Positions 50,625-58,437 of a stretch of DNA of 64,000 bases are shown here, one piece after another. Within the stretch, counting starts at the first letter, position 1, and every line of letters starts with the position of its first letter. The notes under the pieces were generated by a model, which had not been told where the DNA came from, did no database searches, and saw nothing but the letters and a program-made list of their open reading frames with translations. This DNA comes from a virus, in the IMG/VR virus record IMGVR_UViG_3300043397_000067, positions 16,015-80,014 of that record, one strand, 5' to 3'. The position numbers were made by a program, and so were the translations under genes.

Positions 50625-50828
50625 ATGTCAGTATCAAGTATCGCTCATTCCATCGCAGCCGTCTGGAATGGGTCAGCACTCCAGACAGAGTGCTTTTATA
50701 CCGGTATTCGGGCAGATATTGCCCATTCCTTGCGGATTGCCCCTAACAGGGCGGACTTCAATGCAGCTTTCGATCTGCTTTCGTGGTATCAGTCCGGTGA
50801 CGGACTGCTTTACTGCACCCTAGATTAA
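50625..50828 (+). CDS. Small early protein
   Basis: A 67-aa protein starting MSVSSIAHSIAAVWNG. The ATG at 50625 has only a weak CGGA site upstream; an ATG seven codons earlier is possible. The composition (Ala, Trp, Tyr, Asp balanced) looks like a real globular protein, unlike the other two frames. No family recognised. It leads the first group of tiny early genes. Confidence 0.55.
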   Translation: MSVSSIAHSIAAVWNGSALQTECFYTGIRADIAHSLRIAPNRADFNAAFDLLSWYQSGDGLLYCTLD

Positions 50829-50874
50829 CAGGGTCTTGCACGTTCCCTTTAATGTGCTATTGATAGGAGTTGCC

Positions 50875-51087
50875 ATGTTGCAACAAAGATTGGACCGGAT
50901 TAACACCCGGATTGTGGAAATCACTCCGGCCTTGTCTAAGGCTTGGGAAGACATGGTAGCCGCTAAGGCTGACCGTGACCCAACGCACCCGCTGTACAAG
51001 GCGTGGAAGGCTATCGACCTCAAGGACAGCCAGCTGCGTGAAACGCGCTCTGATCTTGAGTTCGAGCTTGAGTGCTTGGAAGACTGA
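50875..51087 (+). CDS. Small early helical protein
   Basis: A 70-aa helical protein (MLQQRLDRINTRIVEITPALSKAWEDMVAAK). The start at 50875 is supported by ATAGGAG. The last codons (..ECLED) and the following 25-bp block are repeated exactly at the end of the next gene. Function unknown. Confidence 0.75.
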   Translation: MLQQRLDRINTRIVEITPALSKAWEDMVAAKADRDPTHPLYKAWKAIDLKDSQLRETRSDLEFELECLED

Positions 51088-51395
51088 CAGGGCCAGTTAC
51101 ATAGCAGCGCGCTGCTATGTTGCGGGTATTGTTGCCCTAACTTGAAAGGAAGTGTTATGAAACACCAAGACATTATCAAGGCTGTCAAGGCACAGCACTT
51201 GCTTGAGTGTGCCAAGCTCAACATGCTCGACTATAACAAGTTGAGTCTTATCATTGCTATTGCTTGCAATATTGCGGCAGATGTGACGCAACTGCGTCAG
51301 CTTTCGTTGTTCTTGCAGTGCTTGGAAGACTGACAGGGCCAGTAATAGGGCATATGCCCTATTGCGGGGATTGTCCCTAACTTGAGAGGAATATC
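51073..51395 (+). repeat. Duplicated intergenic cassette with differing palindromes
   Basis: A 25-bp identical block (51073-51097 and 51319-51343) covers the last codons and stop of two consecutive genes. Each copy is followed by a perfect palindrome (22 bp at 51099-51120; 20 bp at 51344-51363), then by TTGCGG, a small GGG..CCC hairpin, CCTAACTTGA and a ribosome site. The palindromes have different sequences but the same layout. Confidence 0.85.
51157..51333 (+). CDS. Small early protein
   Basis: A 58-aa helical protein starting MKHQDIIKAVKAQHLL with GAAAGGAAG upstream. Its end shares the LED-stop with the preceding gene through the duplicated cassette. The rest of the protein is not similar to that gene. 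Function unknown. Confidence 0.75.
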   Translation: MKHQDIIKAVKAQHLLECAKLNMLDYNKLSLIIAIACNIAADVTQLRQLSLFLQCLED

Positions 51396-51542
51396 ATGAG
51401 AATTCTTATGTCTGTTATCGGAGTCGTAGCCATTCCTATGGCTTCGCTTGGGTCTTTGTTCAGCGTTATGACGCTGGCTGAGTGCGGTCTGCTGCTGACC
51501 ATCGCAGTCTTTTGCTGCTGTTTCGGAACGATTGGAGACTGA
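51396..51542 (+). CDS. 48-aa membrane peptide
   Basis: A small protein opening MRILMSVIGVVAIPMA with two hydrophobic segments and a Cys cluster (AVFCCCFG) near the end. GAGAGGAA precedes the ATG in the second copy of the cassette, and the stop is four bases before the next ATG. It probably inserts in the inner membrane. Possible roles include superinfection exclusion or host takeover; none is proven. Confidence 0.65.
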   Translation: MRILMSVIGVVAIPMASLGSLFSVMTLAECGLLLTIAVFCCCFGTIGD

Positions 51543-51545
51543 GCC

Positions 51546-51830
51546 ATGAAACCATTTGAAATACGTGCCAAGCTCAAGGAAATGGGCTTCAAGGAAGACC
51601 GCTACGGCAACATGCTTACCCCCAAAGGTAAGTACCGCATACACTTCAACTCTATCTCTTTGCGGGTAGAGAAGAAGCGCCAATGGGTAGACCATTTCAC
51701 GCAGAAAACCCAATCCGACTGGCAAAACCTGCGTACCGTCTACTACACCAACACTGTCATCCAAGACGGTGTGCTGCGTCTGGGCACTCTCGAACTCAAG
51801 GATTATGCTGCTACTGCTGTGGCTGCTTAG
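51546..51830 (+). CDS. Early hypothetical protein
   Basis: A 94-aa basic protein (MKPFEIRAKLKEMGFKEDRYGN.. RIHFNSISLRVEKKRQW). An alternating helix-strand pattern is seen but no family. It is tightly coupled to the membrane peptide upstream (TGAGCCATG). Confidence 0.8.
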   Translation: MKPFEIRAKLKEMGFKEDRYGNMLTPKGKYRIHFNSISLRVEKKRQWVDHFTQKTQSDWQNLRTVYYTNTVIQDGVLRLGTLELKDYAATAVAA

Positions 51831-52226
51831 CCTAGACACAACGCATACATTGCGTCCTGTATGGAAGGTGCTTACTACACCCACCTTCCATAACATACAT
51901 CAGCACAGATTTTCGGTGTCTGTTAGCTGAGAGAATACAACCAGAGTACAGGGCTTGCCGGTTTACGCGACGGCAAGCCCGCTTTCGTTTGGGTCCTCAG
52001 GGTCTCAAACGAAAACTAACCAGTTCGTACATTTTGCCGCGCACGTAAGATCGTCAGCACACTGATTATCCAAATTTGCGGATTCTGCACGGCCTTAAGC
52101 AAGTTCCGTGCCAGCAAAGTTTCGCGCAAAAATTTCTAATTTGCAGATTTTTGCAAATCTAGCCCTTCCCGTGCATACTTTTGCATATTTGTTACAATTT
52201 TCCCTAACCATAATGGTGGTATTTTT
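51831..52226 (+). other. Intergenic region with hairpins and terminator
   Basis: No gene seen. It contains the small hairpin ACGCA/TGCGT, an inverted repeat ATGGAAGGTG../CACCTTCCAT, the terminator described separately, an inverted repeat TTTCGTTTG/CAAACGAAA (51983-52014), GCACGG/CCGTGC with TTGCGG just upstream (52076), and AT-rich DNA before the next gene that may hold a promoter. Confidence 0.6.
51951..51990 (+). terminator. Probable Rho-independent terminator
   Basis: A perfect 10-bp stem GGGCTTGCCG/CGGCAAGCCC with a 10-base loop, then GCTTTCGTTT. The T-run is interrupted, so efficiency may be moderate. Confidence 0.65.
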
Positions 52227-52412
52227 ATGTCCTTCGATAACGAAGACCGTGCATTAGCAAGGTCTTTAGCTCAGGCTGCTGGTACTAACAAGTCAAGAGC
52301 CGCTAACGCTAAAAGACGCACAATCAAGAAAGCAGCCCAACGTATAGGCTTTCTGCCCAAGCAGCCCAATATGCGTACACTGCAACGCATCTTCTTTCAC
52401 TTTGCGGAGTAA
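52227..52412 (+). CDS. Small basic early protein
   Basis: A 61-aa strongly basic protein (SRAANAKRRTIKKAAQRIG) likely to bind nucleic acid. GGTGG precedes the start. The stop is two bases before the next ATG. TTGCGG occurs in its last codons. Confidence 0.7.
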   Translation: MSFDNEDRALARSLAQAAGTNKSRAANAKRRTIKKAAQRIGFLPKQPNMRTLQRIFFHFAE

Positions 52413-52414
52413 CC

Positions 52415-52603
52415 ATGCGCCTCATTCGCACCCTCTCAAACGATAAAGCCGAAGTCAAAATCTACAAAGACGACGGCGAATTCGTATGCAAGTTGACTGG
52501 TAACCCTGCTGCCGGCTACTTCACTGATGACTGGCAAGATGCAGAGGGCACTGCCAAGCACATGCTGGCCGCACAGGAAATCAAGCTCTGTAAAGCGCAT
52601 TAA
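52415..52603 (+). CDS. Small early protein
   Basis: A 62-aa protein with the pattern MRLIRTLSNDKAEVKIYKDDGEFVCKL.. YFTDDWQDAEGTAKHML. I recall very similar small proteins in many phages without function. A short beta sheet plus a C-terminal helix is likely. Confidence 0.75.
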   Translation: MRLIRTLSNDKAEVKIYKDDGEFVCKLTGNPAAGYFTDDWQDAEGTAKHMLAAQEIKLCKAH

Positions 52604-52955
52604 ACTCTCTGGTATTTGCGGAAAGACTAGCGCCTACAAGTGCTAGCCAAAGGCACTCCCTCTACCTGTGCCTTACACAACCCACAAGCCAGAACAAACC
52701 GCCTACCAAGTGTTTTGCGGTCTTTCCCTCTTCCAGAAAAAGAACTAGAAGAGTAAATAATAAAAATAACAGAATAATTCTATATAATACCTTCTGAGAT
52801 TCTAGTTATTTTTACGGGCGGTCGTAGCAGCTTTTTTTTTGAGTCCAAAATTTTTTACATTTTGTACCCTCAAACCCGTCCCCGTAAATATATCCAGAAA
52901 TCCTGACTGTTCTATCCAGAGTTCAGAACTTTAATAGCTCCAAGTAGGAAATAAT
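52604..52955 (+). other. AT-rich intergenic region
   Basis: No gene seen in 352 bases. Two TTGCGG elements (52616, 52715) are followed by complementary arms GGAAAGAC and GTCTTTCC about 100 bases apart. An inverted repeat AACTAGAA (52743-52750)/TTCTAGTT (52800-52807) encloses an AT-rich loop with a perfect TATAAT (52783-52788). A run of ten T near 52830 follows. A promoter for the next gene is likely but no -35 element is clear. Confidence 0.55.
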
Positions 52956-53777
52956 ATGGAAAAAGCCCGCTTGTATAACCGACAAGTCGCTACGGTAGGT
53001 ACAATAGTTAAGAACTACCACATCCGGGAGAAGCTTCCACAGAAAGACATATCGGGGTGCAGAGTGCTGCGCCTTGAGTGTGAGTTCTGCAAGGCCCAGC
53101 TAAAATTGAGCTTGTACGAGCTTTTGCGGAGAAAGAGCATCTGCATATGCAGAAAGCAAGACGCCGAGCCAAAGGCAACCACGACCATAGTCCTTGCCCT
53201 GCCGCAAAGCCGCTTGCACTCTTTCAAGCTTGACTACAGGATAAGCCTTGAAAACCGCCTGCAACGTATGCTGCAAAAGACCACAACCCTGAAAGACATA
53301 GGCTACGAGAACATCACAGTCTATGAGATCGTGGGAGACTTGCTGAGAAAAATAGGCAACTTGAAGGACATACTTGAAGCGCCACCAATAAAAAAGCCGG
53401 GAAGGCCGAGAAAGAATCCCGTTCTTATATCCGAACCCGACACAGGCATCAAAGAACTTGAGGTTCAGCCACCACCGCTACCCCAAGAGCCAGAACCACC
53501 AAAAGAAGAACTATCTTGGCCGTCCTTCCTACTTGAAGACCCAGCGGACTATATCTGGTTCACGGCCCAAGCCCCACAAAACCGCTTCCCTCCAAAGTAC
53601 ATCACCGACTGGGTGGAAGAAGCAAACTACGACCCCAAGACCTCAAAGCTGTTTTCCGTAGCCACAGAAGAAGGCCTAAGGGTCCACTACAAGACCTTGC
53701 CAAGAGAAGAAGCGCCAGCAGTATCCTCAAGGATGCCCACTTGGAGCTTTGATGATGACGACGATACCCCATTTTAA
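52956..53777 (+). CDS. AT-hook protein with SSB-like acidic tip
   Basis: A 273-aa early protein. Residues ~40-70 contain CEFCKAQ and CIC, a possible zinc ribbon. Near residue 150 lies KKPGRPRKNP, an AT-hook that binds the minor groove of AT-rich DNA. A proline-rich linker follows. The protein ends WSFDDDDDTPF, very close to the C-terminal tip of bacterial SSB (DFDDDIPF), which recruits many replication and repair enzymes. It may bring host proteins to phage DNA or compete with host SSB. TAGGAAA precedes the start. Family unknown; the function is inferred from motifs. Confidence 0.75.
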   Translation: MEKARLYNRQVATVGTIVKNYHIREKLPQKDISGCRVLRLECEFCKAQLKLSLYELLRRKSICICRKQDAEPKATTTIVLALPQSRLHSFKLDYRISLENRLQRMLQKTTTLKDIGYENITVYEIVGDLLRKIGNLKDILEAPPIKKPGRPRKNPVLISEPDTGIKELEVQPPPLPQEPEPPKEELSWPSFLLEDPADYIWFTAQAPQNRFPPKYITDWVEEANYDPKTSKLFSVATEEGLRVHYKTLPREEAPAVSSRMPTWSFDDDDDTPF

Positions 53778-53786
53778 GGAGCAACT

Positions 53787-54059
53787 ATGAAACACCCACA
53801 CCTTGGCTGGTATGAAGAAACTTGCATACCAATCAAAGACAACAAAGTTTTGCAAGTGACCACATGTAAGCGAAGTGACAAGGCCCTGACCACAATCGCC
53901 AAGCTCATCACCCAAGAGGGCGCATTCAACGTCAGCGCCGCAGGCGCTCCAAAACGCTTGCTGGCACATGAGTATGTCCGAGTCACCGAACGCGCCACCA
54001 AGGCCCAGCACGAGGCCTGCCTGCCACTTGCCCAAGCCTTTGCACAGGAACTTAAATGA
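53787..54059 (+). CDS. Early hypothetical protein
   Basis: A 90-aa soluble protein (MKHPHLGWYEETCIPIKDNKV..). A strong TAAGGAG lies upstream. It ends in a helix and overlaps the next ATG by four bases. No family recognised. Confidence 0.75.
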   Translation: MKHPHLGWYEETCIPIKDNKVLQVTTCKRSDKALTTIAKLITQEGAFNVSAAGAPKRLLAHEYVRVTERATKAQHEACLPLAQAFAQELK

Positions 54060-54232
54060 AAATCGCCGCCACCGCCCTTCTCGTCTGGCTGTGCCTCTTG
54101 AGCATCTACTGGATGATCGAGTTCCTGACCGATAAAGACTATGCACAAGCCATACGCCTTGCAACTGGCTCCGCAGTCTTAATCTCGACGGCTATCCTTT
54201 CCCTCTACGGCATCACCCAACTCTGGAGATAA
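54056..54232 (+). CDS. 58-aa two-helix membrane protein
   Basis: Begins MKIAATALLVWLCLLSIYW and has a second hydrophobic segment (GSAVLISTAILSLYGI). The ATGA overlap with the preceding gene supports translation. Probably an inner-membrane protein acting early; function unknown. Confidence 0.7.
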   Translation: MKIAATALLVWLCLLSIYWMIEFLTDKDYAQAIRLATGSAVLISTAILSLYGITQLWR

Positions 54233-54236
54233 CATC

Positions 54237-55649
54237 ATGCGACTTGCACCCAATCACCCACACTACAACGTGTGGAAAGAATACATCACGGCCTTGGCAC
54301 AAGACATAGACGTTACGCTGTATTGCTGCGGCACCAAATGCGAAAATCCGGCGTGGAACCCCGGAAAGGACTACACCCTGAAGTACCCTTGCAAGGGCTG
54401 GTTCATTGACTCTGACTTCCAAGTCACGCAGGGCGACGGGCCATTCAGTACCGAGCAGCAGGCCGTGGAACACTTGCTGGACAAAACAAGCCACCTTGGC
54501 AGGTGCCCACCCCAAGGCCCATACGACCTGTGGAAAAGCGCCATGCTCCGCGCAATGAGCGGCGAAAACGTGCACATCACGTACTACGGCAACAGCCTTG
54601 AGTGCCCCACCTGGGGAGGAGACGCTACGGCCTACAGGGTTGAAAAGCACGCCTTCTACATCAACGAGGTGGACTTTACGGTACAGTCACACAAGCATGA
54701 GGCAATGTCAAGGGCCTATGCCACTGCCGACGAGGCGCAGCACGCAGTAAACAGCGCCGTCTCGGTGCTTGGCCGGCCCCCAGAGGGAAGCTGCCACGTA
54801 GCAATCTGGAGGGAGGCCATGCAGCGCTACATCAGCGGAGAGAAAATCCGCTTGCATACAAGCATGACTTGGCTCAGCGGCCCACCGGACTGGACAGCAC
54901 AGAAGTACGTCATTTGCAGGTATAGCCCTGCAAAGAAATACTACTTCGATAACGCCTTTGGCATACGGTTGTGGGACAGCCTGTACCTGCACCCAGAAGC
55001 CAAGTTCAGTACACGCCAAGAAGCGGAAGCCTATAAGACGGAGAAGGCTGGTCACCTTGGCCATGACCCACACCTTGGCACGGTATGGCTGCAAGCCATG
55101 CATGCTGCTATCCATGAGGGCAGGGATGTGATGGTACAGAAGCTTGCCAGCGGGGTTTGGGAAGACTGCTGTATTCCGACATGGAACCTCACAGCATACT
55201 ACCGTATAGTGCCTGCACGGTGGTCTATCGACCGGGCCACATTTGAGCCGGTACGCAAAAGCGACGGCAAGTTCGACACTAAAAAGGACGCACAGGCTTG
55301 GCTGGATGACCAGACTCCAAAGCCTGATAACCGCCACCTAGGCCTGTGGAAAGAGTACATAACCCTGCTGATCGACGGCAAGGAACCAGTGCTCGAGTAC
55401 AAGCAGAGAGCAGGGCCTTGGGTAGAGCGCCTACGTAAAGATGTGATGCTTGAGGGCGTAGAGTACCGGCTCAAGCGCAGCATCGACCCCAAGAAACTCT
55501 ACTGGGTGGTGGGCATTTCTGACGTGTATCAAACACTGGGTCAGTACCTGATGCCCAAAGCCTTTGAACTTGGTTGTGTCTTCGACACCGAGGAAGAAGC
55601 ACAGAAACGTGTGCAGAGCCTGCAAAACTGGATGCGGAGTACAGCATGA
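54237..55649 (+). CDS. Five-repeat Trp-rich protein
   Basis: A 470-aa protein made of about five copies of a ~90-residue module. Each module has a helix HxxVWxEAMxxxxxGxxV, a strand pair around W..P.W....YR(I/V), and a helix FSTxxEAxxxxxxxxxHLG. Starts are near residues 8, 95, 190, 285 and 372. I recall single copies of the W..YRIKP-type module in many phage proteins, without known function. The next-but-one gene has two or more copies, so the family has expanded here. GGAG precedes the start. Confidence 0.8.
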   Translation: MRLAPNHPHYNVWKEYITALAQDIDVTLYCCGTKCENPAWNPGKDYTLKYPCKGWFIDSDFQVTQGDGPFSTEQQAVEHLLDKTSHLGRCPPQGPYDLWKSAMLRAMSGENVHITYYGNSLECPTWGGDATAYRVEKHAFYINEVDFTVQSHKHEAMSRAYATADEAQHAVNSAVSVLGRPPEGSCHVAIWREAMQRYISGEKIRLHTSMTWLSGPPDWTAQKYVICRYSPAKKYYFDNAFGIRLWDSLYLHPEAKFSTRQEAEAYKTEKAGHLGHDPHLGTVWLQAMHAAIHEGRDVMVQKLASGVWEDCCIPTWNLTAYYRIVPARWSIDRATFEPVRKSDGKFDTKKDAQAWLDDQTPKPDNRHLGLWKEYITLLIDGKEPVLEYKQRAGPWVERLRKDVMLEGVEYRLKRSIDPKKLYWVVGISDVYQTLGQYLMPKAFELGCVFDTEEEAQKRVQSLQNWMRSTA

Positions 55650-55903
55650 ACACGCACGAACTGGTTGCTGCTCTTGCTAACGTGCAGAGAACCATCGCAC
55701 GGTGGGAGAGTCAAGAGATGCGTTACGCAAGCGACATGGGGTACTACACAGGCTGCCTGCTTGAAGAGCAGTTTTTGTTGGACGAGCTATCGACTGACAA
55801 GAGCTGGCTGCACGCTTTCTACCTGACAAAAGCGATAGGCTTGCCAGGTACTCGGCATGAGCGCCAGTACTGGCTTGACAAACTACATGGAAGAACCAAA
55901 TGA
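55646..55903 (+). CDS. Small early helical protein
   Basis: An 85-aa protein starting MNTHELVAALANVQRTIARW, with ATGA overlaps on both sides. Mostly helical. It lies between the two repeat proteins and may work with them. No family recognised. Confidence 0.75.
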   Translation: MNTHELVAALANVQRTIARWESQEMRYASDMGYYTGCLLEEQFLLDELSTDKSWLHAFYLTKAIGLPGTRHERQYWLDKLHGRTK

Positions 55904-56811
55904 AAAAAGATCACAAACACTACCAAGTATGGCGCGAGTGGCTGCAAGCCCAGCTTGATGGCCGGGACTTTGAAGTACACTACAACGTAGCAGGGGAAAA
56001 CCCACGGTACCTCATCGAGGAGCCATCCTGGATAGAAGAAAACGACTACAAGATCGTGTACAAAGACAAGTACACGTTCGACGAAGACTTAGGCCTAATC
56101 TTCGCCAAGGAAAGCAAGTTCCCACTCTTCAACACCAAGGAGGAAGCACTTGAATACCGGGCAGAGGCTCTCAAACACCTTGGGCACCCAGACCCAGATT
56201 CAAAGCACATGCCCGTTTGGAGGGAGGCTGCAAAGCGCCGGCTGTTGGGGCAGAAAGTCGCTATCGAGTACTTTAACCCGACCACCAGTACTAAGTTTCG
56301 CTGCTGTGGCGGAACACCTATGTGGTTGCAAGAGCTTGACTACCGCATTGCCGAAGAACGCTACAGCGTTACAGGTGGACGCATTGTGGCAGACGCTAAT
56401 GGAATCACCAAGGAGCGTATTGAGAAGCTGCTAATGGAAGCGGGTAGTAAGTACATGTGCTTGCCAGAGCCACACGCTACATATGCTATTGACCTGTACT
56501 GCAGCAGAACACCACACTTGGTGTACACAAGGCCTAATGGGGATTCATGCTGGAAGACATACTACAGGGAGTTTTACCCGGACAGTGGTAGCTACGAGTT
56601 CATTGTAGTCCCCAATCCCGGACCAGTACGGTCGTGGGATACCAAGAAAGACAGGGATTACTGGGTTGTGAAGCCCGGTCAAGGCATATGCAACATGCCC
56701 CACTCAAACCTGATGGCCAAGCAGTGCGGTATGGGGCTTGTATTTGACAACCGGGACGCTGCCCGTGTGAGGGAAGATAACATCAACTTTTTACTCAAAG
56801 GTGAAGCATGA
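55900..56811 (+). CDS. Paralogous Trp-rich repeat protein
   Basis: A 303-aa protein with two clear copies of the module described at 54237 (HYQVWREWLQAQLDGRDFEV..PSWIEENDYKIV and HMPVWREAAKRRLLGQKVAI..PMWLQELDYRIA), then a different C-terminal part with VWN-type strands and Cys residues. ATGA overlaps on both sides. Function unknown. Confidence 0.8.
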   Translation: MKKDHKHYQVWREWLQAQLDGRDFEVHYNVAGENPRYLIEEPSWIEENDYKIVYKDKYTFDEDLGLIFAKESKFPLFNTKEEALEYRAEALKHLGHPDPDSKHMPVWREAAKRRLLGQKVAIEYFNPTTSTKFRCCGGTPMWLQELDYRIAEERYSVTGGRIVADANGITKERIEKLLMEAGSKYMCLPEPHATYAIDLYCSRTPHLVYTRPNGDSCWKTYYREFYPDSGSYEFIVVPNPGPVRSWDTKKDRDYWVVKPGQGICNMPHSNLMAKQCGMGLVFDNRDAARVREDNINFLLKGEA

Positions 56812-56978
56812 AAACCCTTGCAGGCCTTGCCCTGACACTTGCGCTGTGCTACGGCTACATCGCCAACATCGTATCGCTAACCGAGGCATGGAACGGCCCA
56901 CTATCAGGCAAGACTGTCTTGCGGATAGTAGGTGTTCCCGCAGTTCCTATCGGCATCATTATGGGGTATGTACCATGA
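56808..56978 (+). CDS. 56-aa membrane protein
   Basis: Begins MKTLAGLALTLALCYGYIANI and has a second hydrophobic segment (LRIVGVPAVPIGIIMGYV). It is framed by ATGA overlaps. Probably an inner-membrane protein with two helices; function unknown. Confidence 0.7.
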   Translation: MKTLAGLALTLALCYGYIANIVSLTEAWNGPLSGKTVLRIVGVPAVPIGIIMGYVP

Positions 56979-57499
56979 AACTTGAACGCACAGAAAGAAA
57001 GTACGCCGTCAAGTGGCCAAGCGAGTATGTAAGCGAGACTACCTACGTAGGGACCGACTTTGCCACGGTTGAGGCAGCCCTGTTCAACGGCTGGCTTGAG
57101 GAGCCGCGCACTATAACGCCGGTAGGCAAAACCTTCACAGAGGTTGTACAAAAGGTGGACTACCTTCTGCTCAAGAACGACAGTGAGGCTTTCCTGTTTG
57201 TACATGAGCAGGACTGCTGTGAGCATGTAGAAATTGCCGACGTTACCGGCGACATATCTGACCTTGTAGGCCATCCCCTACTTACTGCGGACCTGGAGGA
57301 AAGCGAGGCTACCGAGGTTGAAGAATCCGGTACGTGGAGCTTCTACAAATTCGCTACCATTAAGGGGTACGTCGATATTCGCTGGCTTGGAGAGTCGAAC
57401 GGTTATTACAGCGAAACGGTAGACATGGAGCACTTCGACCTCACAAACGAAGAGGAAGCAAAGGAATTTGAGAAGCAAATGCGCTACCTCAATGCTTAA
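56975..57499 (+). CDS. Early acidic hypothetical protein
   Basis: A 174-aa acidic protein starting MKLERTERKYAVKWPSEYV at the ATG overlapping the upstream stop. It has a beta-rich body and a Glu-rich end (TNEEEAKEFEKQM). No family recognised. The last bases overlap the next start. Confidence 0.75.
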   Translation: MKLERTERKYAVKWPSEYVSETTYVGTDFATVEAALFNGWLEEPRTITPVGKTFTEVVQKVDYLLLKNDSEAFLFVHEQDCCEHVEIADVTGDISDLVGHPLLTADLEESEATEVEESGTWSFYKFATIKGYVDIRWLGESNGYYSETVDMEHFDLTNEEEAKEFEKQMRYLNA

Positions 57500-57752
57500 G
57501 ACAGGCTGGCCACCGGGTCTGCTACAGGACGATAGCAGGCCCCTTAGCCGATGGTTCATGTCCCGCCTAGGCTGGAAGTATCAGCTAAGGGGATTATTTA
57601 AGGAGAAAGAAATGATAGTATGGGTTGTTTGTGTAGATGACAGGCCAGTATCTGTCCATATTACGGAAGATGGAGCAGAAGCTTTCTTGGAAGTAGAAGA
57701 AAAGACTGCTACAGGTAATGTGACGATTGAGCATTTCGAGGTGCAACCATGA
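57492..57752 (+). CDS. GWPPGLLQDD-motif protein joined in frame to a second small protein
   Basis: From ATG 57492 the frame encodes 86 residues. The first 40 contain GWPPGLLQDDSRPLSRWF, a motif I recall from small proteins of many phages. From residue 41 a second protein follows, MIVWVVCVDDRPVSVHI.., whose own ATG (57612) has a perfect AAGGAG six bases upstream. Either one fused protein or two products (86 and 46 residues) are made. Start 57492 has no ribosome site and would rely on coupling with the upstream gene. Confidence 0.6.
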   Translation: MLKTGWPPGLLQDDSRPLSRWFMSRLGWKYQLRGLFKEKEMIVWVVCVDDRPVSVHITEDGAEAFLEVEEKTATGNVTIEHFEVQP

Positions 57753-58096
57753 CACACCAAGAAATTTTCAACACCGTGCTGTTCGGCCTGCGTAAGCAAG
57801 GGGTAGCTTCCGTGGAGCCGGGCAAAGGGTGCCGCTACCGGGGACCTAATGGCACGAAGTGCGCCGTAGGTATGCTCATACCGGATGATAAATACCACTG
57901 GGAGATTGAAACACTTGGCACATCGGATGCCAAGGTACAAGCCTGCCTGCCCTTCGCTATGGACAGCACGGTTCACCACCTACTTAGCATGCTGCAGTCT
58001 GCCCATGACATTGACCTTCGCCAGTCAATGGAAGAGTGGGAAATTCGTATGGCAAATATTGCCCACTACTTTAATCTGGAGTACACGACATGTTAG
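57749..58096 (+). CDS. Conserved phage protein (CxYRG..CAVG family)
   Basis: A 115-aa protein: MTHQEIFNTVLFGLRKQGVAS.. then GCRYRGPNGTKCAVGMLIPDD and a helical end. I recall the pattern from many early phage proteins of unknown role. The opening MTHQE recurs in the gene at 58821. ATGA overlap upstream and 7 bases downstream. Confidence 0.75.
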   Translation: MTHQEIFNTVLFGLRKQGVASVEPGKGCRYRGPNGTKCAVGMLIPDDKYHWEIETLGTSDAKVQACLPFAMDSTVHHLLSMLQSAHDIDLRQSMEEWEIRMANIAHYFNLEYTTC

Positions 58097-58437
58097 TCAA
58101 AGTTGCAGAAGCTGAGGGCGCCACGCTTGACTGGTTGGTGGCGAAGTGCGAGGGCTTTATCGGCGCAGACGGTAAGTACACCGACGAGTACTGTGATAGC
58201 CTGAGACACGACCAAGACGGTGGATTCTCAACCGAATGGGCACAAGGTGGCCCGATCATTGAGCTGGAACGCATCTGCCTGCGCGACACAGGCGATGAAG
58301 ACGATCTGATGTGGGAAGCGACCGACCAGCGCGAGAGCACGTATTTTCGCGGCCCCACACCCTTGATCGCAGCCATGCGCTGCTACGTGGCGTCCAAGCT
58401 TGGAGAGGAAGTGGAGGTTCCAGATGGCCTTAGTTAA
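58090..58437 (+). CDS. DUF2591-like phage protein
   Basis: A 115-aa protein with MLVKVAEAEGATLDWLVAKCEG, the signature WAQGGPIIELERI and the ending GPTPLIAAMRCYVASKLGEEVEVP, which fits the family I know as DUF2591. Function unknown. It overlaps both neighbours. Confidence 0.8.
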   Translation: MLVKVAEAEGATLDWLVAKCEGFIGADGKYTDEYCDSLRHDQDGGFSTEWAQGGPIIELERICLRDTGDEDDLMWEATDQRESTYFRGPTPLIAAMRCYVASKLGEEVEVPDGLS

